NCBI GenBank assembly: GCA_963965975.1 | Contig: OZ014415.1 | Coordinates: 6,019,001-6,083,000, forward strand | From: Xestospongia bergquistia | Lineage: Eukaryota; Porifera; Demospongiae; Haplosclerida; Petrosiidae | DNA: 64,000 nt | Direction: 5' to 3' | In this document: positions 37,480 through 51,900 of the stretch, in pieces | Layout: the number at the start of each line of letters is the position of its first letter | How positions within the stretch are numbered: position 1 is the stretch's first letter | Notes under the pieces: model-generated | The model's input: the letters and a program-made list of their open reading frames with translations, nothing else | Told to the model about the DNA's origin: nothing | The model's database searches: none | Translations under genes and position numbers: made by a program

Positions 37480-39580
37480 TAGATGTCAATGATTACTTGT
37501 GCAATTATGTAATGACTGATGTTATGAATAATCATTAGGAGAATCAATTAGAGCTATAATTTCTATATCTTCGATAATCTCTAAATGTAATATTCACTAA
37601 AAGATCTTTGTCTCATGAAATTATATGAATGGATAACAAAGTTAAGTATGGTGAACTTGATCATCAAATTTGATTGATACATGTGTAGCAAAACTAATAT
37701 ATTTAATACTATGATTTTAAGACAATATCACTTCATCATGATCAGATCAAACATGTTCACATATTAATATTTAGTATAACCACATTCTTATTAAGTAAAC
37801 CTTATTATATTTTATACCACATGATGAGATCATTAGTTGTGTTAAAATAATATCACTTGTGGGAATTGATACTATCTTAATGTATCTTTGATCATTATAA
37901 AATGAATGATTACAACAAGAAAGATATACCATATAATCATATTTTATATGGTCTGTTTTCATTAATGTTGTAAAAGTAATGGATTTGTATTTTAGTTATT
38001 GTTATTGTAAAGCATTTGTAATAATTATTGTTTTAGTTATTACTTATTCACAAAAACTCCAAGATTTTTAGTTTTAGTTATAGTAATAGGTTTTTAGTTA
38101 TTATTATTATAAATCAATAAACCAAAGAAAATAATAAATTTACTACATGCTAAATATGCAAGTAATCCTTGTTATTTTTGATTAATACTTCTCTTTCAAG
38201 GTTATTGCCACTTAGCCGATTTCTTTTTCCAATATATGCATTTCCAGCAAATTGAAAAAGTAGCTGTAGCCATCTTGATCAGAATGCCAGATACTGTATG
38301 TCACATGGCAAGCAGCTGTCTCAGAAAGCTGCTTGCAAAGTGACATACAATATGGTCAAAAGAAAGTTATGAGACAGCTTGTCTCACAACTTTCTTTTGA
38401 CCATTCAGCTTGATCATTGTGTTAATTCACTTGATTGTTATTTTAGTTTGTGTTTAACTATTTACACATTTTAATGGTTAACTGATCTGATTGTGTGAAA
38501 TCTGAATGAAATGGCTAAAATTCATAACTACTTTTATGCAATTTTAGTTTTTGTTATTAATTGTAAATCAATGGCTGGTTAATTTTAGTTATAATTTGTT
38601 ATTGTTAACAATAATAATTTGGTCATTACAAAAATAGTTTTAGTTTTAGTTATTGTTAAGCAATTACAACACTAGTTTTCATGTTAGTATTTTTTTACAG
38701 TTTCATCATTAGCATTGCTACTTTGTCATTTAATTATAACAAATGTCTCAAAAGTTAACTAACTACATTATATTAAATATTAATTGTGGTTACTAGGAGA
38801 GTACATAAAAATGTCAATAATTACAATTAAAACTTATATTACAATACTATTATACAAACAATTTAGATAAACTATAAAAGAGCCATAATATTATGATAAG
38901 ATAACTTGGATCTTTATTGAGAGTCAGATCAATAAGTATCAAATTCTGATTCATGCACATTAGAATCTCCTATAAACTAAGGATAATCAATGCCATACAC
39001 ATTTAGGACGTCAATACTATGATCTAACATGTTCATATACTCATCCATATAATATACTATATGTATTGTATTCACATCTTTGAGCACTGGATTATTTAGA
39101 ATATTTTTGATAACCTTGTACAATGTGAAGTTGGTTTTGCACATGTCCAACTGATAATTCTTTCAACAAACAATGGGACTAACTATGGTGGATGACTATA
39201 TACATGTACACAAGTAATAAAAACATTTTGATAGTAAATGTAGAAATGACAATGACAAGACTATAGAAACAAGGTAGGAATAAAAATAAACATGACAAAT
39301 CCATATAACAAACATCTCTACATAAGTGTCAATCAAGTTACCATGCATATGATGATAGTAAACTAGTATATACTAATTACATTGTCATGTGACATCACTA
39401 TGTTCTCCTGTTTCTACCAAGCAGGACAGAATAGCCCCAGTTGATTTAGAGTTAATTAAATCTATGGAATCACAAACAAAGTATATTTTTACTTTTCTTA
39501 TAATCAGTTTGTGTCATGAGATCACTATACATATAACACTCTCATGATGAAGTAAATAAAATTACTATTCACAGGAATGG
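37480..39580. repeat. Duplicated upstream spacer of copy C (copy 2)
   Basis: Bases 37698-39580 match 1-1888 nearly end to end with few indels. Bases 37480-37697 match 54600-54828. It carries the second copy of the foldback element (38296-38402) and of the TTTTAGTT word cluster. No gene seen. Confidence 0.8.
38296..38402. repeat. Two-hairpin foldback element, copy 2
   Basis: The first hairpin has arms GTATGTCACA and TGACATAC plus an inner perfect GCAAGCAGCT / AGCTGCTTGC pair. The second runs from GGTCAAAAGAAAGTT (from 38354) to AACTTTCTTTTGACC. This copy is closer to the presumed ancestral palindrome than the one at 597-701. Confidence 0.65.
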
Positions 39581-39803
39581 GAAGTTTACTCCGCTGACTG
39601 TGTAGAGTGGTACACTCCTACAATCAAAACTATGCATATCTTGTATACTTATATACGGAACCAAGCCTACGACTAGCACGTAGTGGTCTTGTAAACAGTC
39701 GCCTGGTCCTGATAACTGTTTTATCTAAAATAGTCTACACATCATAATTATAGTCGATCTGATACGTGAACAACAACGTCTGTAGTGTTCCTAGTCATCC
39801 GTC
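39581..39803 (+). promoter_or_regulatory. Conserved 5' flank / candidate core promoter of copy C
   Basis: Same conserved words and spacing as upstream of A and B, with a short insertion (GCTGACTG) after GAAGTTTACTCC. It suggests copy C could still be transcribed even if its reading frame is broken. Confidence 0.45.
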
Positions 39804-42800
39804 ATGGCTAGTCCACTACAGGGAGAATCATTCGGGCAGAAGAGGCCTCCGCTTTACCAGATGATTAAAAATATTCTCAGAGAGTATCCCAGCGGACAAG
39901 TATTCAAGGTATAACTGTCTAGATATCAGTGTGGATGGAATGACAAAGTATTAAAAACGATTTGAAGTAGTCAAAAGACGACATTAGATGACTAAGAACA
40001 TGCATAAATTGTAAATGTATACATGTCTATTAGTTTAGCTTTAATAGTAGATTAGTACATATACCAATGTCCCAATAATTGAGTCTTTTAAATGACTTTT
40101 CTATATAAGTCTTAATATAAGAGTCTACATAGTTGATCTCTGAAAGTGCACCATCATGGCGTCATCTTTATAAACTATTACAGGAAGTCATTCAAAATGC
40201 TGATGATGCTGGAGCTACTGAGGTCAAATTCTTCCTGGACTGCCGTCAATTACAAACCCTCCCACCTGGACTAGTGACAGATACTGAGAAACATGTTGAA
40301 CTATCTCGGTTTTATGGTCCAGCCTTAATGTCTTTTAATAATGCACCTTTTAAGAAAGAAGACTGGGATAGTATACAAAGTCTACACCAGAGTGGTAAAG
40401 CTAAGAATCCACACAAAGTAGGAAAATTTGGAATTGGATTCAACTCTGTCTATCACATTACTGGTAAGTACAGTTGTTCATGGAAATATAATAAGATTCA
40501 TAAAGTGAAGTTCCAGTAAAGTTAAACTTCATGATTATTTCATTTGTATTCAGATCTTCCAGTAATTGTCAGTGAGGACTACTGTGGATTCCTAGAGCCA
40601 CAAGAAGATATATGGAAGGGTGAGTCTGGTAAAGGCTATTACTTAAAAAATCTATTAGCAAATTGTCCAGAAACACTAGCTCCTTATAAAGGCATCTGCT
40701 GTTTTTCTAAATCCTTTTATGGACAAACACTTTTAAGATTTCCACTTCGTAACAAACCATCAAAGCTTTCCAAAGAACTCTATACTATATCAAAGCTTCA
40801 AGTGTTACTAGAATCTCTTAAAGCTGAAGCAAAATACATTTTACTTTTTCTTCGATCAGTTTGTTCCATTGAAGTGATAGAGATTTCTGTCCATAACACT
40901 CTTAAGTCAATGTTTAAAGTAAGTGTTGATACTGATACTTACATGCAACGCATAATTCAGCAACAACAATTACTCAGTGATGTACAATCCACTTTTACAA
41001 TTGATTCACTGAGCAGTGTGCGCAAAGTTATTAAAAGTAGTGATCACTTCAACATTGAAGTACATGATGATAGTAGTCACAATAAACATGAATGGATAGT
41101 AGTTAATCAGGTTGGTAGTGAGGACATAGAGGTAATGCAATTAGCAGAGAAGCAGCATGTTTTGCCGTGGGTAGGAACAGCTTTTGAAGTCAGTAGTACA
41201 CCATGTTGTGGTGGTCGTATATTTTGTATTCTTCCTTTACCCATTGAAGACATAGCTCCATTTAGTATTCACATTAATGGAACTTTTGCTGTGAGTAGTA
41301 ATCGTCGATCTCTCAAATGGGAAGCACAAGAAAGGAAAGATGATGAAGAAAGTAGTTGGAACAAATTGCTAGTAAAAAAATGTCTGCCTTCTTGTTATGT
41401 TGAGTTAGTTTCACAGTTAATACAAGTATGTCCTAGTAATAACTATACTACTGTATATAGTTGTTGGCCAGATATAGTTCAAGTTGAAGGCACACCTTGG
41501 GATGATATGTTAGAGCCTTTTTATAGGCAACTTCTCTATAGTAATAAAGTTTTGTACACTCCAGTTTTTGGAGGACAATGGATTAGCATTAGTGAATCAA
41601 TATTTGTAGATGAGAATGAAGTAGTTCCTCAACCTGTCAAAGAGTGTATTTTGAGATGCCAAGTAAAGCTAGTTGAAGTAGACCTTAACCAAATGAGGGC
41701 TTTACAGCACTATTATGCCACATATAAAACTCTTTTAAATCCTTCAATGGTAAGGATGGAGCTTAAGAAGAATTCACGTGCCTATGAGTTTATGTCAAGA
41801 CAAGGTAAACTAGCTGTTCTTGACTACTGCCTCAGTGACCACAAGTATAATGACCTTTCTGGTCTTAAACTACTTCCATTGCTCAATGGAGACTTTGTAC
41901 AGTTTACACAAACCAGTCATTACTCATATGGTACTACTACATTATATATTTGTAGTAGTAGTACTCCACATACACTTCTACCTTGTTTAGAGCATATATT
42001 AGTCAGTGTTTATTCTGATAACCCAATTACTCATTCAAATTTAACAAAGGTTGCCAAAAGTAGTCATACACAACTGAAAGTATTGGGTGTTTCTGAAGTA
42101 GCCATGTTATTACAACAGTCTAATCCTACCTTTTGGTCAGATAAGCAACTTGCTTTTTTTTGGCAATGGCTTCAGAATAAAGAATTGTGCTTATTCTGTC
42201 AAAAGGAGATTGTACCAATAAGGCACTTGTCAGGCCTTACTACAATAATGCCTTTAGCTAAACAAGGTGGTGTAGTATATGTTCCTCCTTACTTCCCTAT
42301 ATCTTCAATATTAGTAACAGCTCTGGAGAAGTGTGGTATTAAACTAGCTAATGCTCGAGACTTTCCCTATTTAGTTCATAATCATCTGACTAAATATTTA
42401 TACCAGTTTAATCCAGATGATATATTAGATGCAATGCAAGACTTTAGTTTGGGAAACGTAAAACTGTCCAGTAAAGAAGCAGAAGCTTTACAAACATTTC
42501 TATCATCTAGTACATTGTCTACAGTAGCTAGAGTTAATACAGTCTGTACATTACCTATATTTAGTGTCATTCAAGACACAGGAAGTCATCACTCTATCAA
42601 CTCTATTAAGACACTATATTATGGAAATACAGCTATTGCAGAGAGTAGGTCATTTGATTTGAGAATAGACCTACTTTCCGCCACTCCTTTAGTTATTAGC
42701 AGATATAGCAATGACACAAATATATTAGTAAAGCTTTCCAAACATGTTAAGTTAATGAATGAAATAGAGTATCTTCTACAGGTATCCTTTAATCAGATTA

Positions 42801-42876
42801 GAAACAGCCAGTTCAATATTAGTAATGTGGTACCTTTTATGACAAGTATACTTGATAGCTTTGATAGTATGAGAAG

Positions 42877-42881
42877 AAAAA
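42877..42881 (+). other. Frameshift lesion in copy C (+1 A)
   Basis: Copy C has AGA AAA A TAT TTC where A and D have AGG AAA TAT CCC. The extra base in a five-A run shifts the frame and ends it 15 bases later. Confidence 0.85.
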
Positions 42882-45800
42882 TATTTCAGCTTATTTGAGC
42901 AATTCAAAAATGCCATATCAACTTTGCCATTTATACCAGTCTCTTCATCAACATTATTACAAGCTCCATGTAATCTTTTTGATCCTCGAGATGTTATGTT
43001 AAAAGAGTTATTTAGAGACCAATCAGTATTTCCTGGCCCTGAGTTTTCTTCTTATCTCTATGTTTTACGACAGTGTGGTTTAAAGTCTATTACCTCTATT
43101 ACAGCAGCAGATATACTACAGATTATAACAAGTGTTCAGGAGTATTCAGGAACAGGTTTAGCTACATCTAGTGATGTAAACATTTCTAGAATAGTAGCAG
43201 TTTTTCACTATCTGAACAAGTACCCACAAGCACTTAATGAAAGAGTTGTTAGTAGTGGAAGACATTATAATCTACAAACAGCTTTAATCCATCAGTTCCA
43301 AAATTGTTGCTGGTTACCAGTAGTTAGTGATCCTCCTCAAGACTACCCTGGTTGCTTACAATGGGTAGGCAGTTCCTTTAGTCAAACATTAACGTCAATG
43401 AAATGTACTCCACTAATAGTCCTATCACAAAGCACATGCTCATCACAATTACCAATGATAGCAGGCTCAAAAGCAATTTTTGTAGAAAATGTACCATCAC
43501 AAATTGCCCAATGCCTTTGTAGTTCTTCTCAAATTATAGTAGGTGAAGTTGTAGCTCATTTTAAAGAGATAATCAAAAATGAGGATAAAATAGAGTCGGA
43601 TGTATTAGATCAGTTATCATATCAGACCTACAGTTACCTTCAAAATAATATAGCTTATTGTGATAAGAAGACCTTTGATGATATAGAGAATTGGGTATGG
43701 GTGGAGAGCAAATCCACATTTATCAGCTCTAGTATGGTAGCTATTAGAAGTAATCCTACCTTCAGACAAAGTCTAGAGCCTTTTGTGTTTACTGTATCAA
43801 ACAGATCTCAAAAATTTAAGAAACTCTTTTCTAAATGTGGAATTCATCCACTAATTACTACAAATCATATACTTTCTGTACTCCAATATATTAAAGATAG
43901 ACCAGATCAAATTAGTACAGAAGAAGCATGGTCATTAGTAAAGGCAATATTAGACTGGGTAGTAGATGATCCATCAAGAATGAATGATGGGGAATTGTTA
44001 GTACCAGTACAGAGTGACTCATCTTATCCACAGCTTCAACCTATTGAGGTGGTTTCATACACAGATAATGAAATGCTTCTTAGCATTGCTATGACCTCAG
44101 ATGAAGAATATATGTTAGTTCATGATAGAGTAGCCCATCTTGCTCCACAACTTGGTCTAAGTCCTCTCAGTGATCATCTTGATATCACAGAGGATGTATT
44201 TGAAGATGCTGGTCAACATGAACCTCTTATCACTCGTCTTAGTAATATCTTGAAGGAATACAAAGATGGTCTGACTATTGTTAAAGAAATGATCCAAAAT
44301 GCTGATGATGCTGAAGCCACAGAAGTCAACATTCTCTATGATGCTCGTCACCATACAACAGAAAAGCTTTTGTTTAAAGGAATGGCTGATAGTCATGGTC
44401 CAGCTTTAGTTGTTCATAACAATAGCACTTTTAGTGATGAAGATTTTGAAAATATCACCAAATTAGCTGGTGCTACAAAAGCTAACAAACCATTAAAGAT
44501 TGGTAAATTTGGTGTTGGTTTTTGTTCAGTATATCACATCACTGATGTCCCTTCATTTGTGAGTGGAGAGTGGCTTTATATATTTGACCCTACTCTCCAG
44601 TATCTTAAAGGCATAGTTCGTAATGAGAACAGACCAGGTAAGAAGGTGAAGTGCTTAGCAAAGTTTGTATCTCAGTCTCAACAACTAGTACCATATGAAG
44701 GTTTGTTTGGTTTTAAAGGTTCTATTGTATACAATGGTACTATGTTTCGTTTTCCTTTTAGAAGAAGTTCCAGTCAAATTAGTTCTACAGTCTACAATGA
44801 GCACATGATATCAAAATTGAGGAGAGAATTAGCTGAAAATGGTTCAAAGCTGTTACTGTTTTTACAGCATGTAAAAAGAATTACATTTAGTTCAATTGAT
44901 AGGTACAGTAGTAAGCCAAAGCTTGAAGTATCAATTGAAATGAGTTCATTAAGTAGTCAAAAAGAAATTAAATACATTGTGACTAAGAAATCCAAGCAAA
45001 AAGATCTTATTGAATATTGGTTAGTTTCAAACCACAAAGAAGAGCTTCAGACACAAGATTATCAAATGCATTCAAGCACAGCATCTGTTGCCTGTCAACT
45101 TATTAAAGCTGATGAACCTGATACCTTTAGCTGTAAACAGATAAAAGGGTCTGTATTTTGTTTTCTTCCATTAGCAGTACCTAGTACAGGTCTACCTGTA
45201 CATGTAAGTGCTAACTTTGCTGTTACGAGTAACAGACGTGGTATCTGGACTGGTTCATCTGAAATGGCTACTGATTCAAGAGAATTTTGGAACCAAAAGT
45301 TAATGGAAACTACTATACCAAAGGCTTATTGTAGTTTATTGAATACTCTACAAGTTATGTGTATATCAGGTCAACTTTTGAACTATGAGTTTTATTCTCT
45401 TTGGCCTTTGAACACTAGATTACAATCAAGATATCCATGGGAGAGTATGAACTCAACATTGTATGAGATGATATCAGAGAATACTCTTGTTCATTCTACT
45501 TCTACAAACAAGTGGTTAACACTAGCAGAGTCTAAGTTCATCTCTCCTGGTCTATTTAATAAACCAGGCTTAACAAATGATGACATATTTAGTTGCATTT
45601 TTAAAGCTGTTAATATGCTCCAAATCTCAGTAGTTTTCTTGCCTCGTCTTTATATGCATCAACTACAACAACAACATGACATAGAGATGATTTATGAAAA
45701 TGACTTTGCAAATATGTTTTTTCCCAATATTGATTTCTTTAACTCAGCAGTTGATGTTCGAAATGACATTTTATCACTTATGTTATCAACTATTGCTGTT

Positions 45801-45926
45801 GAACAAACACAATCAAAACAAATCTCAGTATTAAAAGCACATCTTCAAAATAATCCATGTATTCCTGTTTCTCCACAAGGTAAGAAGTTAAAACTAGCTA
45901 GTGAACTTGTTGATCCATTGGCATTA

Positions 45927-45929
45927 TGA
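45927..45929 (+). other. Nonsense codon in copy C
   Basis: In the block encoding LVDPLALQDLFDPEDEMF in A and B, the Q codon CAA is TGA here. Both sides remain in the same frame. Confidence 0.9.
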
Positions 45930-48900
45930 GATTTGTTTGATCCAGAGGATGAGATGTTTCCATTGTCAGACTTTTATAGCAACAGCTTAATTCGTCAAGC
46001 TATGTTGGATCTTGGTTTGATATCATCAAATTTACCTTACTGTATTATCATTGAGAGTGCTAAAACAATTGCTTTTCTATTTGCTAATGATAACTCTAAT
46101 GCTCTTGCCAGAATTAAGCTAATTATTAAATCCATTGAGAAAAAAACTGATGATGTGTCTGAATATAACAAGAAAGCAGAAATGGAAACACTTACAAATA
46201 TTCATTTTCTTCCAATTGTTTCAAAACCAGATCACTACATTTTGCCTTGGAAAGGAGAAGAACATCATTTATTAAGTCCGTCTCAAGTCATATGTATGAA
46301 TATATCAAAAGCTACAGCACTTGTAGGCTCACAGAAAGCCATAGTAAATACTAGAGATGTCAGACATGGAGGATGTGGACGTATTCCTGACAGTGTACTT
46401 ACTGTACTGGGTATTCCAACCAGACCATCATTAGATGACGTACTGCTACATTTCCAGTGTCTTCTTGATACCTTTCAACCAATGATGTGTCAAAACTCTA
46501 AAGTAGTTGATGAAATATCTCGACTTTGTCGTAACATATATGAATTTTTGGATGATGAAATTAAGTTTGAAAAAAAGCGAACTGAGACTCCATTACACTT
46601 TGTTGCAACTCAACGTTTTTCTATTACTACAAAAGTACCTTCAATGTCAACATATGTTGAAGAAAAATTGACAGAATTTCAAACCAAACCATTTATTTGG
46701 ACTGGTACTTGTTTTGCTGTACCAGATAATGTCGCTAAACACTGGAAGAAGAATGGACCATACCTTTTTAAGCTTCCTGATATACTTTCAGAACGTAAAC
46801 TTTTAGTCAGTGCATTGCAAGTTAAAGACAGCTTTAATGCAGAAAAATTATTAAATACTTTTCAACGCATGCTTGATGACCATCAAGCAGAACTACCTTC
46901 AGAATATTATGAGCTTGTAGACTGTATCATATTAGAACTAAATTCAGCACCTGGAGAGGTAAGAGAACTTGATCAAGTCATTCTTGTTGATAAAGATTAT
47001 ACACTCAGACCAGTTAAAGAACTATCATTCAATGATGCACCTTGGCTTCCCGCTCCTGAAGACTGTAACTATGTCCATTCTAAGTTAATAAGAGAAAAAG
47101 CTCTTTCTTTTGGTGTAGTACCTACAAGTAACAAGTTTCTTGACAAGTTTGTTTCTCCACGGTCACAACACTTTGCAGGCTCAGAATTTGGACAAAGAGA
47201 GGAGCTCACACAGAGGATCAAGAATATTCTACAAGATTATCCACTAGATGTCACTTTTCTTAAAGAATTATTACAAAATGCTGATGATGCTAAGGCTACC
47301 AAAGTGTGTGTCATACTTGACAAGAGAACACATGGAAAAAACCGAATACTTTCTTCTGAATGGGCAAAGCTCCAAGGTCCTGCACTATTGATCTGGAATG
47401 ACAAAGACTTCACTGATAAAGATCTAGAGGGTATACAAAAACTAGGTCTTGGGTCAAAACGAGGTGATACAGAATCCATTGGTCAGTTTGGTATTGGTTT
47501 TAATGTGGTATATCATGTAACAGATTGTCCTAGCTTTATCACACGAGGTAACATCCTCTGTGTGTTTGATCCTCATTGTTGCTATGTTCCTGGAGCTAAT
47601 CCATTACATCCTGGACGACGATATGATAATCTTGATAGCAACTTTTGGACTAATATGTCCGATCTTCAAAGTGCATACTTGCTAGATAACTTACCAAATC
47701 ATCCTTCATATCTTAAAGAAGGTTCTCTCTTTCGTTTCCCATTAAGGTCTACAAAAGAGCAAGTTATGAACTCAGGTATTGTAGAGAAGAAAGTATCAAG
47801 TGAACCACTCACAGCTGATATAATGGAGAAGAAATTGAACAAGTGGGTACCTCAAATTGAAGATGCTCTTCTTTTCCTCAATCACATCACTCAGTTTGAC
47901 TTCTATGTCATTAGTGACAAACACAAGAGCAGTTTCAAACTTAGAGCTAGTTACATTGTTTCTATTAATGAGCATGCTTTGGTTAGTCGCAGTGACTATC
48001 AGTCTCATTTAAGTCAATTTAAAGAGTCATATGAGTCACATGTGGTGACATATCCATTGACAGTTTCTAGTAAGATAGACAAGAGCATGGTAGAATTATC
48101 ACTATCAAGTCGTAATCCTTTCATTCAGACAGAGAAAGAGTGGCTAATTCAACAAGGAGTGGGAGATTTAGATAACAGTGAACAAAATTGGCAATTTATA
48201 AACCAAGTATTACCAAAACATGGTATAGCAGTGCCTTTAAAACCTTCTCAATTCTTTCATTCCAAAGTATTTTGTTTTCTTCCTTTACCAATTGAGTCTA
48301 ATCTTCCAGTTCATATTAATGGTCAATTTGTCCTTGGCACTAACCGACGTTCTCTCTGGAATAGTGATAATGAAGACAGTAAAATGAGATGGAATAATGA
48401 ACTCATTGAAGCAATAGCATCTTCTTATGTTCACTTTCTAAACAAAGCAAGACATTATATAGTCAAAATAGAAGGTTACAGTTGTCCTCAACAATTTTAT
48501 GATGCTGTGAATTGGTACTATAGTCTCTTTCCATATTGGATGGCTGCAAAGGGAAAAACATCAGCAATATCAATGTCTAAACATGATAAAGAATCAAAAC
48601 AGTCTATGACAAGAAGTTTGAGCTCTAATTGGCTAATGTTGGCAAAGTCTTTTTTTATAAAGTTATGGTCCAAAAATGTTGAAGTTCTTATTTCTGAAGT
48701 GTATACAAATGATCAGAAAAGACAGGTTATTAGAGGCCAATGGTATCCTCTCCACAATGACAATAACCCATTTCAACAGGCTTACTTTCAACCATGGGAT
48801 AAAGATATTAAACCAGTTTTAAGTAAACTTGGCATGATTTTAACATGTGCTCCAAATCATCTGCATAAACATTTGAAGGAGTTTAAACCATCAATAGCTA

Positions 48901-51900
48901 AACACGAGGAAGTTTTTGATTTCTATACTAACTTTTATTCACACATCTTATACAAAAGCTGTCCATCATCTATAAAAGACACTCCTTTTGAATGTATTGA
49001 AACTTTTATTATCTTTTTACAATATTTATTGGAAGGACCCAAACAAGTACAAGACAAATTAGTGTATATGTTTCCTAGGTCTCCATTTACCTACCCACTG
49101 CTGCTGACAGCAGATGGTTACCTTAGACAGTTTGAAGAAGGCAACAAAGTACTATATAGTGAATTCACACAGCTCTTTGCCAATAGCTTAAGTAGGTTTG
49201 TACATCCAGCATTACTAACTCTCAAGATGTCAACCTCTTACTTCGCAACAATTAATAATGTTGGTTTCCACAAAGTCAATGAAATACTAACAGAAAATCT
49301 CTCATTTCAACTTACCAATTTACAGGTGGATAACACAAACTGTTGTATATTATCAAAGAATGATTTAAAAATGATATGGGATTGTATTATCAATGATTCC
49401 TACTTCAATCCTCATAAGAAAAATATTCTCAATAATTGGGCACTTCTTCCAGCTAAAAATCAATATCTATATCGAGCAAACTCTCCAGTTATACCAGTGA
49501 GAATGTCAAGCAGTAATGATAGCATCTATCAACTTTTAACTTGCCTCAGTATACCATTTCTTGATGAGACTGTACATGAAGATGCCAAACAGTTTTGTCC
49601 TCAATTAACAGATTATGATAAAGTGTTAGCTATTTTATACATGAAACATTCTCAAGATAGTGTTCTCACTAAAATCAACCTGTATACTTCTGATATAGAT
49701 ACTCTTATGAAATATTTGAGTCGAACTAACTTTAGATACAACTCAATTGTAATGAATCAAATCAAATCTTTGCCAATTTTTAAAACACTCAATGGAGAAC
49801 TAACTACACTTCTTGGTAAGAGTGTCTACTTGTGGCCTTCAGAAAACTTTTGCATTGCAGGATATGAAAAATGGGCTATAATTAATAATGTTGTATTCCT
49901 TGACAGACATGGTTCTTGGAGATATTTATGTGGTTCAGACTTCACATTATTAGGTACTATTGAAGGTGAAACAAGAATCTATTCTTTTCTTATATTTCCT
50001 TGTTTCTCCAAGTTAACACATTATGAGCAAAAGCAACATCTAGAATATATCAGAGATCACCTCTTTGATGATATTAAACATGATGCTGAACGTAGCAATA
50101 AAAGAGGATTATTAGCTGCACAATTTATAGCTGAACTAAAGTCTCTCAAATGTTTGCCTGCCTCTTCCAATAGCAATGAGCTTTTAACTATCAGTAGCTT
50201 CTGTGACCACAAAGTGGAAATCTTCACTACATTTCCTGAAGGATTTTTGTTTCTTGTTAATGAATACCAAGATGACTCATGGTTACCTTTTTTTCATGAT
50301 CTTGGGCTTCGTACTAAAGTGATGTTTGAGGAATTTATTGATTTGGCTAACTCTTTGTCAATACCTCACCACAGAACATTAGAGAAAGCTTCAGATGTGC
50401 TCCTTAATTATTTGTTTTCCAAAAAAGCAGAAGAATGGCATGAAAATCCATACTATTTGTCCCAAATAGGAGATATATGTTTTGTAAAAGTAGCCAAACT
50501 TAATGCCTTTACATGGATTAAAGCAGCTTGCCAACCTCCACAGAGTTTCTCTCATCTTGACATAGGTCTTACTAAACTCAATCAAGCTGTTGTATATGAC
50601 TGTGCTTCTCTAGTGTGGACTGTGAAACCAGTGGTATGCCTTCCAGAACTGAAACTCATGACTTTTATTGAAGAAAACAATTCTTTAGAACATCTTGATG
50701 TAGTCATTGGTCCAAGTGTAAACGATGTTCACAAAAATCTCATCAATATATCAAATACTGGGTTAGCTAACTTTCAATTATTCTCAACATATAACCCAGA
50801 TTATGTCTCAACTGATGGTAGTGATAGAGCTGATCTTGTTGATATAATTGTTGATATTATTGAGTATTTGCAGAAACGCAAAGCTGATCATATTTTACAA
50901 CAGCTAACTAGAACACCTTGTATTCCAGTATCTGCTGAGCCTTTAACTGAGGGTAATAATGTCATCACAAGACCAGTTTTAGTAAAACCAATACAAGTTG
51001 TCCAAAGATTGTCATCATCTGATGCTAAAAATTTTGCTCCATATATTCATTCTTTACCATGTTGTCTAAATAGGTTACGTGATACTTTGGAACTAATGGG
51101 AGTATGTAATAACCTTGAGTTATTACACATTCAATTTGTATTGGAAGTGATGCACTCTTCATTCAAGGAAGCTATTAAACTTCCTAATGATATAGCTTTA
51201 TTGCGGAATATAATCTACAAACTAGCTGATCTTTTACCACATGACATCAAACATGAAGACAAAATGATAGCATCAAAACAGCTTCAACCTTTGTATCTTC
51301 CAGTTCAAATTAATGCTCACAGTTGGAAACTTATTGAATCATCTTGTGTTCTTTTTGTTGATAGTAGCAGATTCAAAAACAAGGAAGTGAAAATGTTCAA
51401 TTTGACTGATACATCTTATGGCATGTTCAAAATTCCACCAATTATTCCACAAACAATAAGTAGTGCTCTTGCCCAAACAACTTTTATCAATATACTCCAT
51501 GAAAAAGATGTGTGTCTTAGACTACCAAAGGAAATTAGACCAAAAGGTTTATCACTTTATTGTATTGAAAAAATTATTGTTTGTAATCAAAGTGATCAAG
51601 AAAGTCCTCTTTCACAACATCTAAAAAAATTAAAAGAGGTGTGTCCAAAGTTTATTGATGCAATGCCACAATATCTAAGTAGAGCTGTACCATTTCTCCA
51701 AGAACAGGCTACAGTGTTTTCACAAACTCTTTTAAAAATACTTAATGATATGAAAGTTGTTGTTATCAGTGGACTTCGAGTTAGAGTAATATTACGTGAA
51801 CAAGAGGTGTGTATTGGAACAATTTCAGCTGATTATTCCCTCCAAAGTAAAAATGGCAAGTACAGTATGTATGTAAATGATGAATCTACACCTAGCCCCA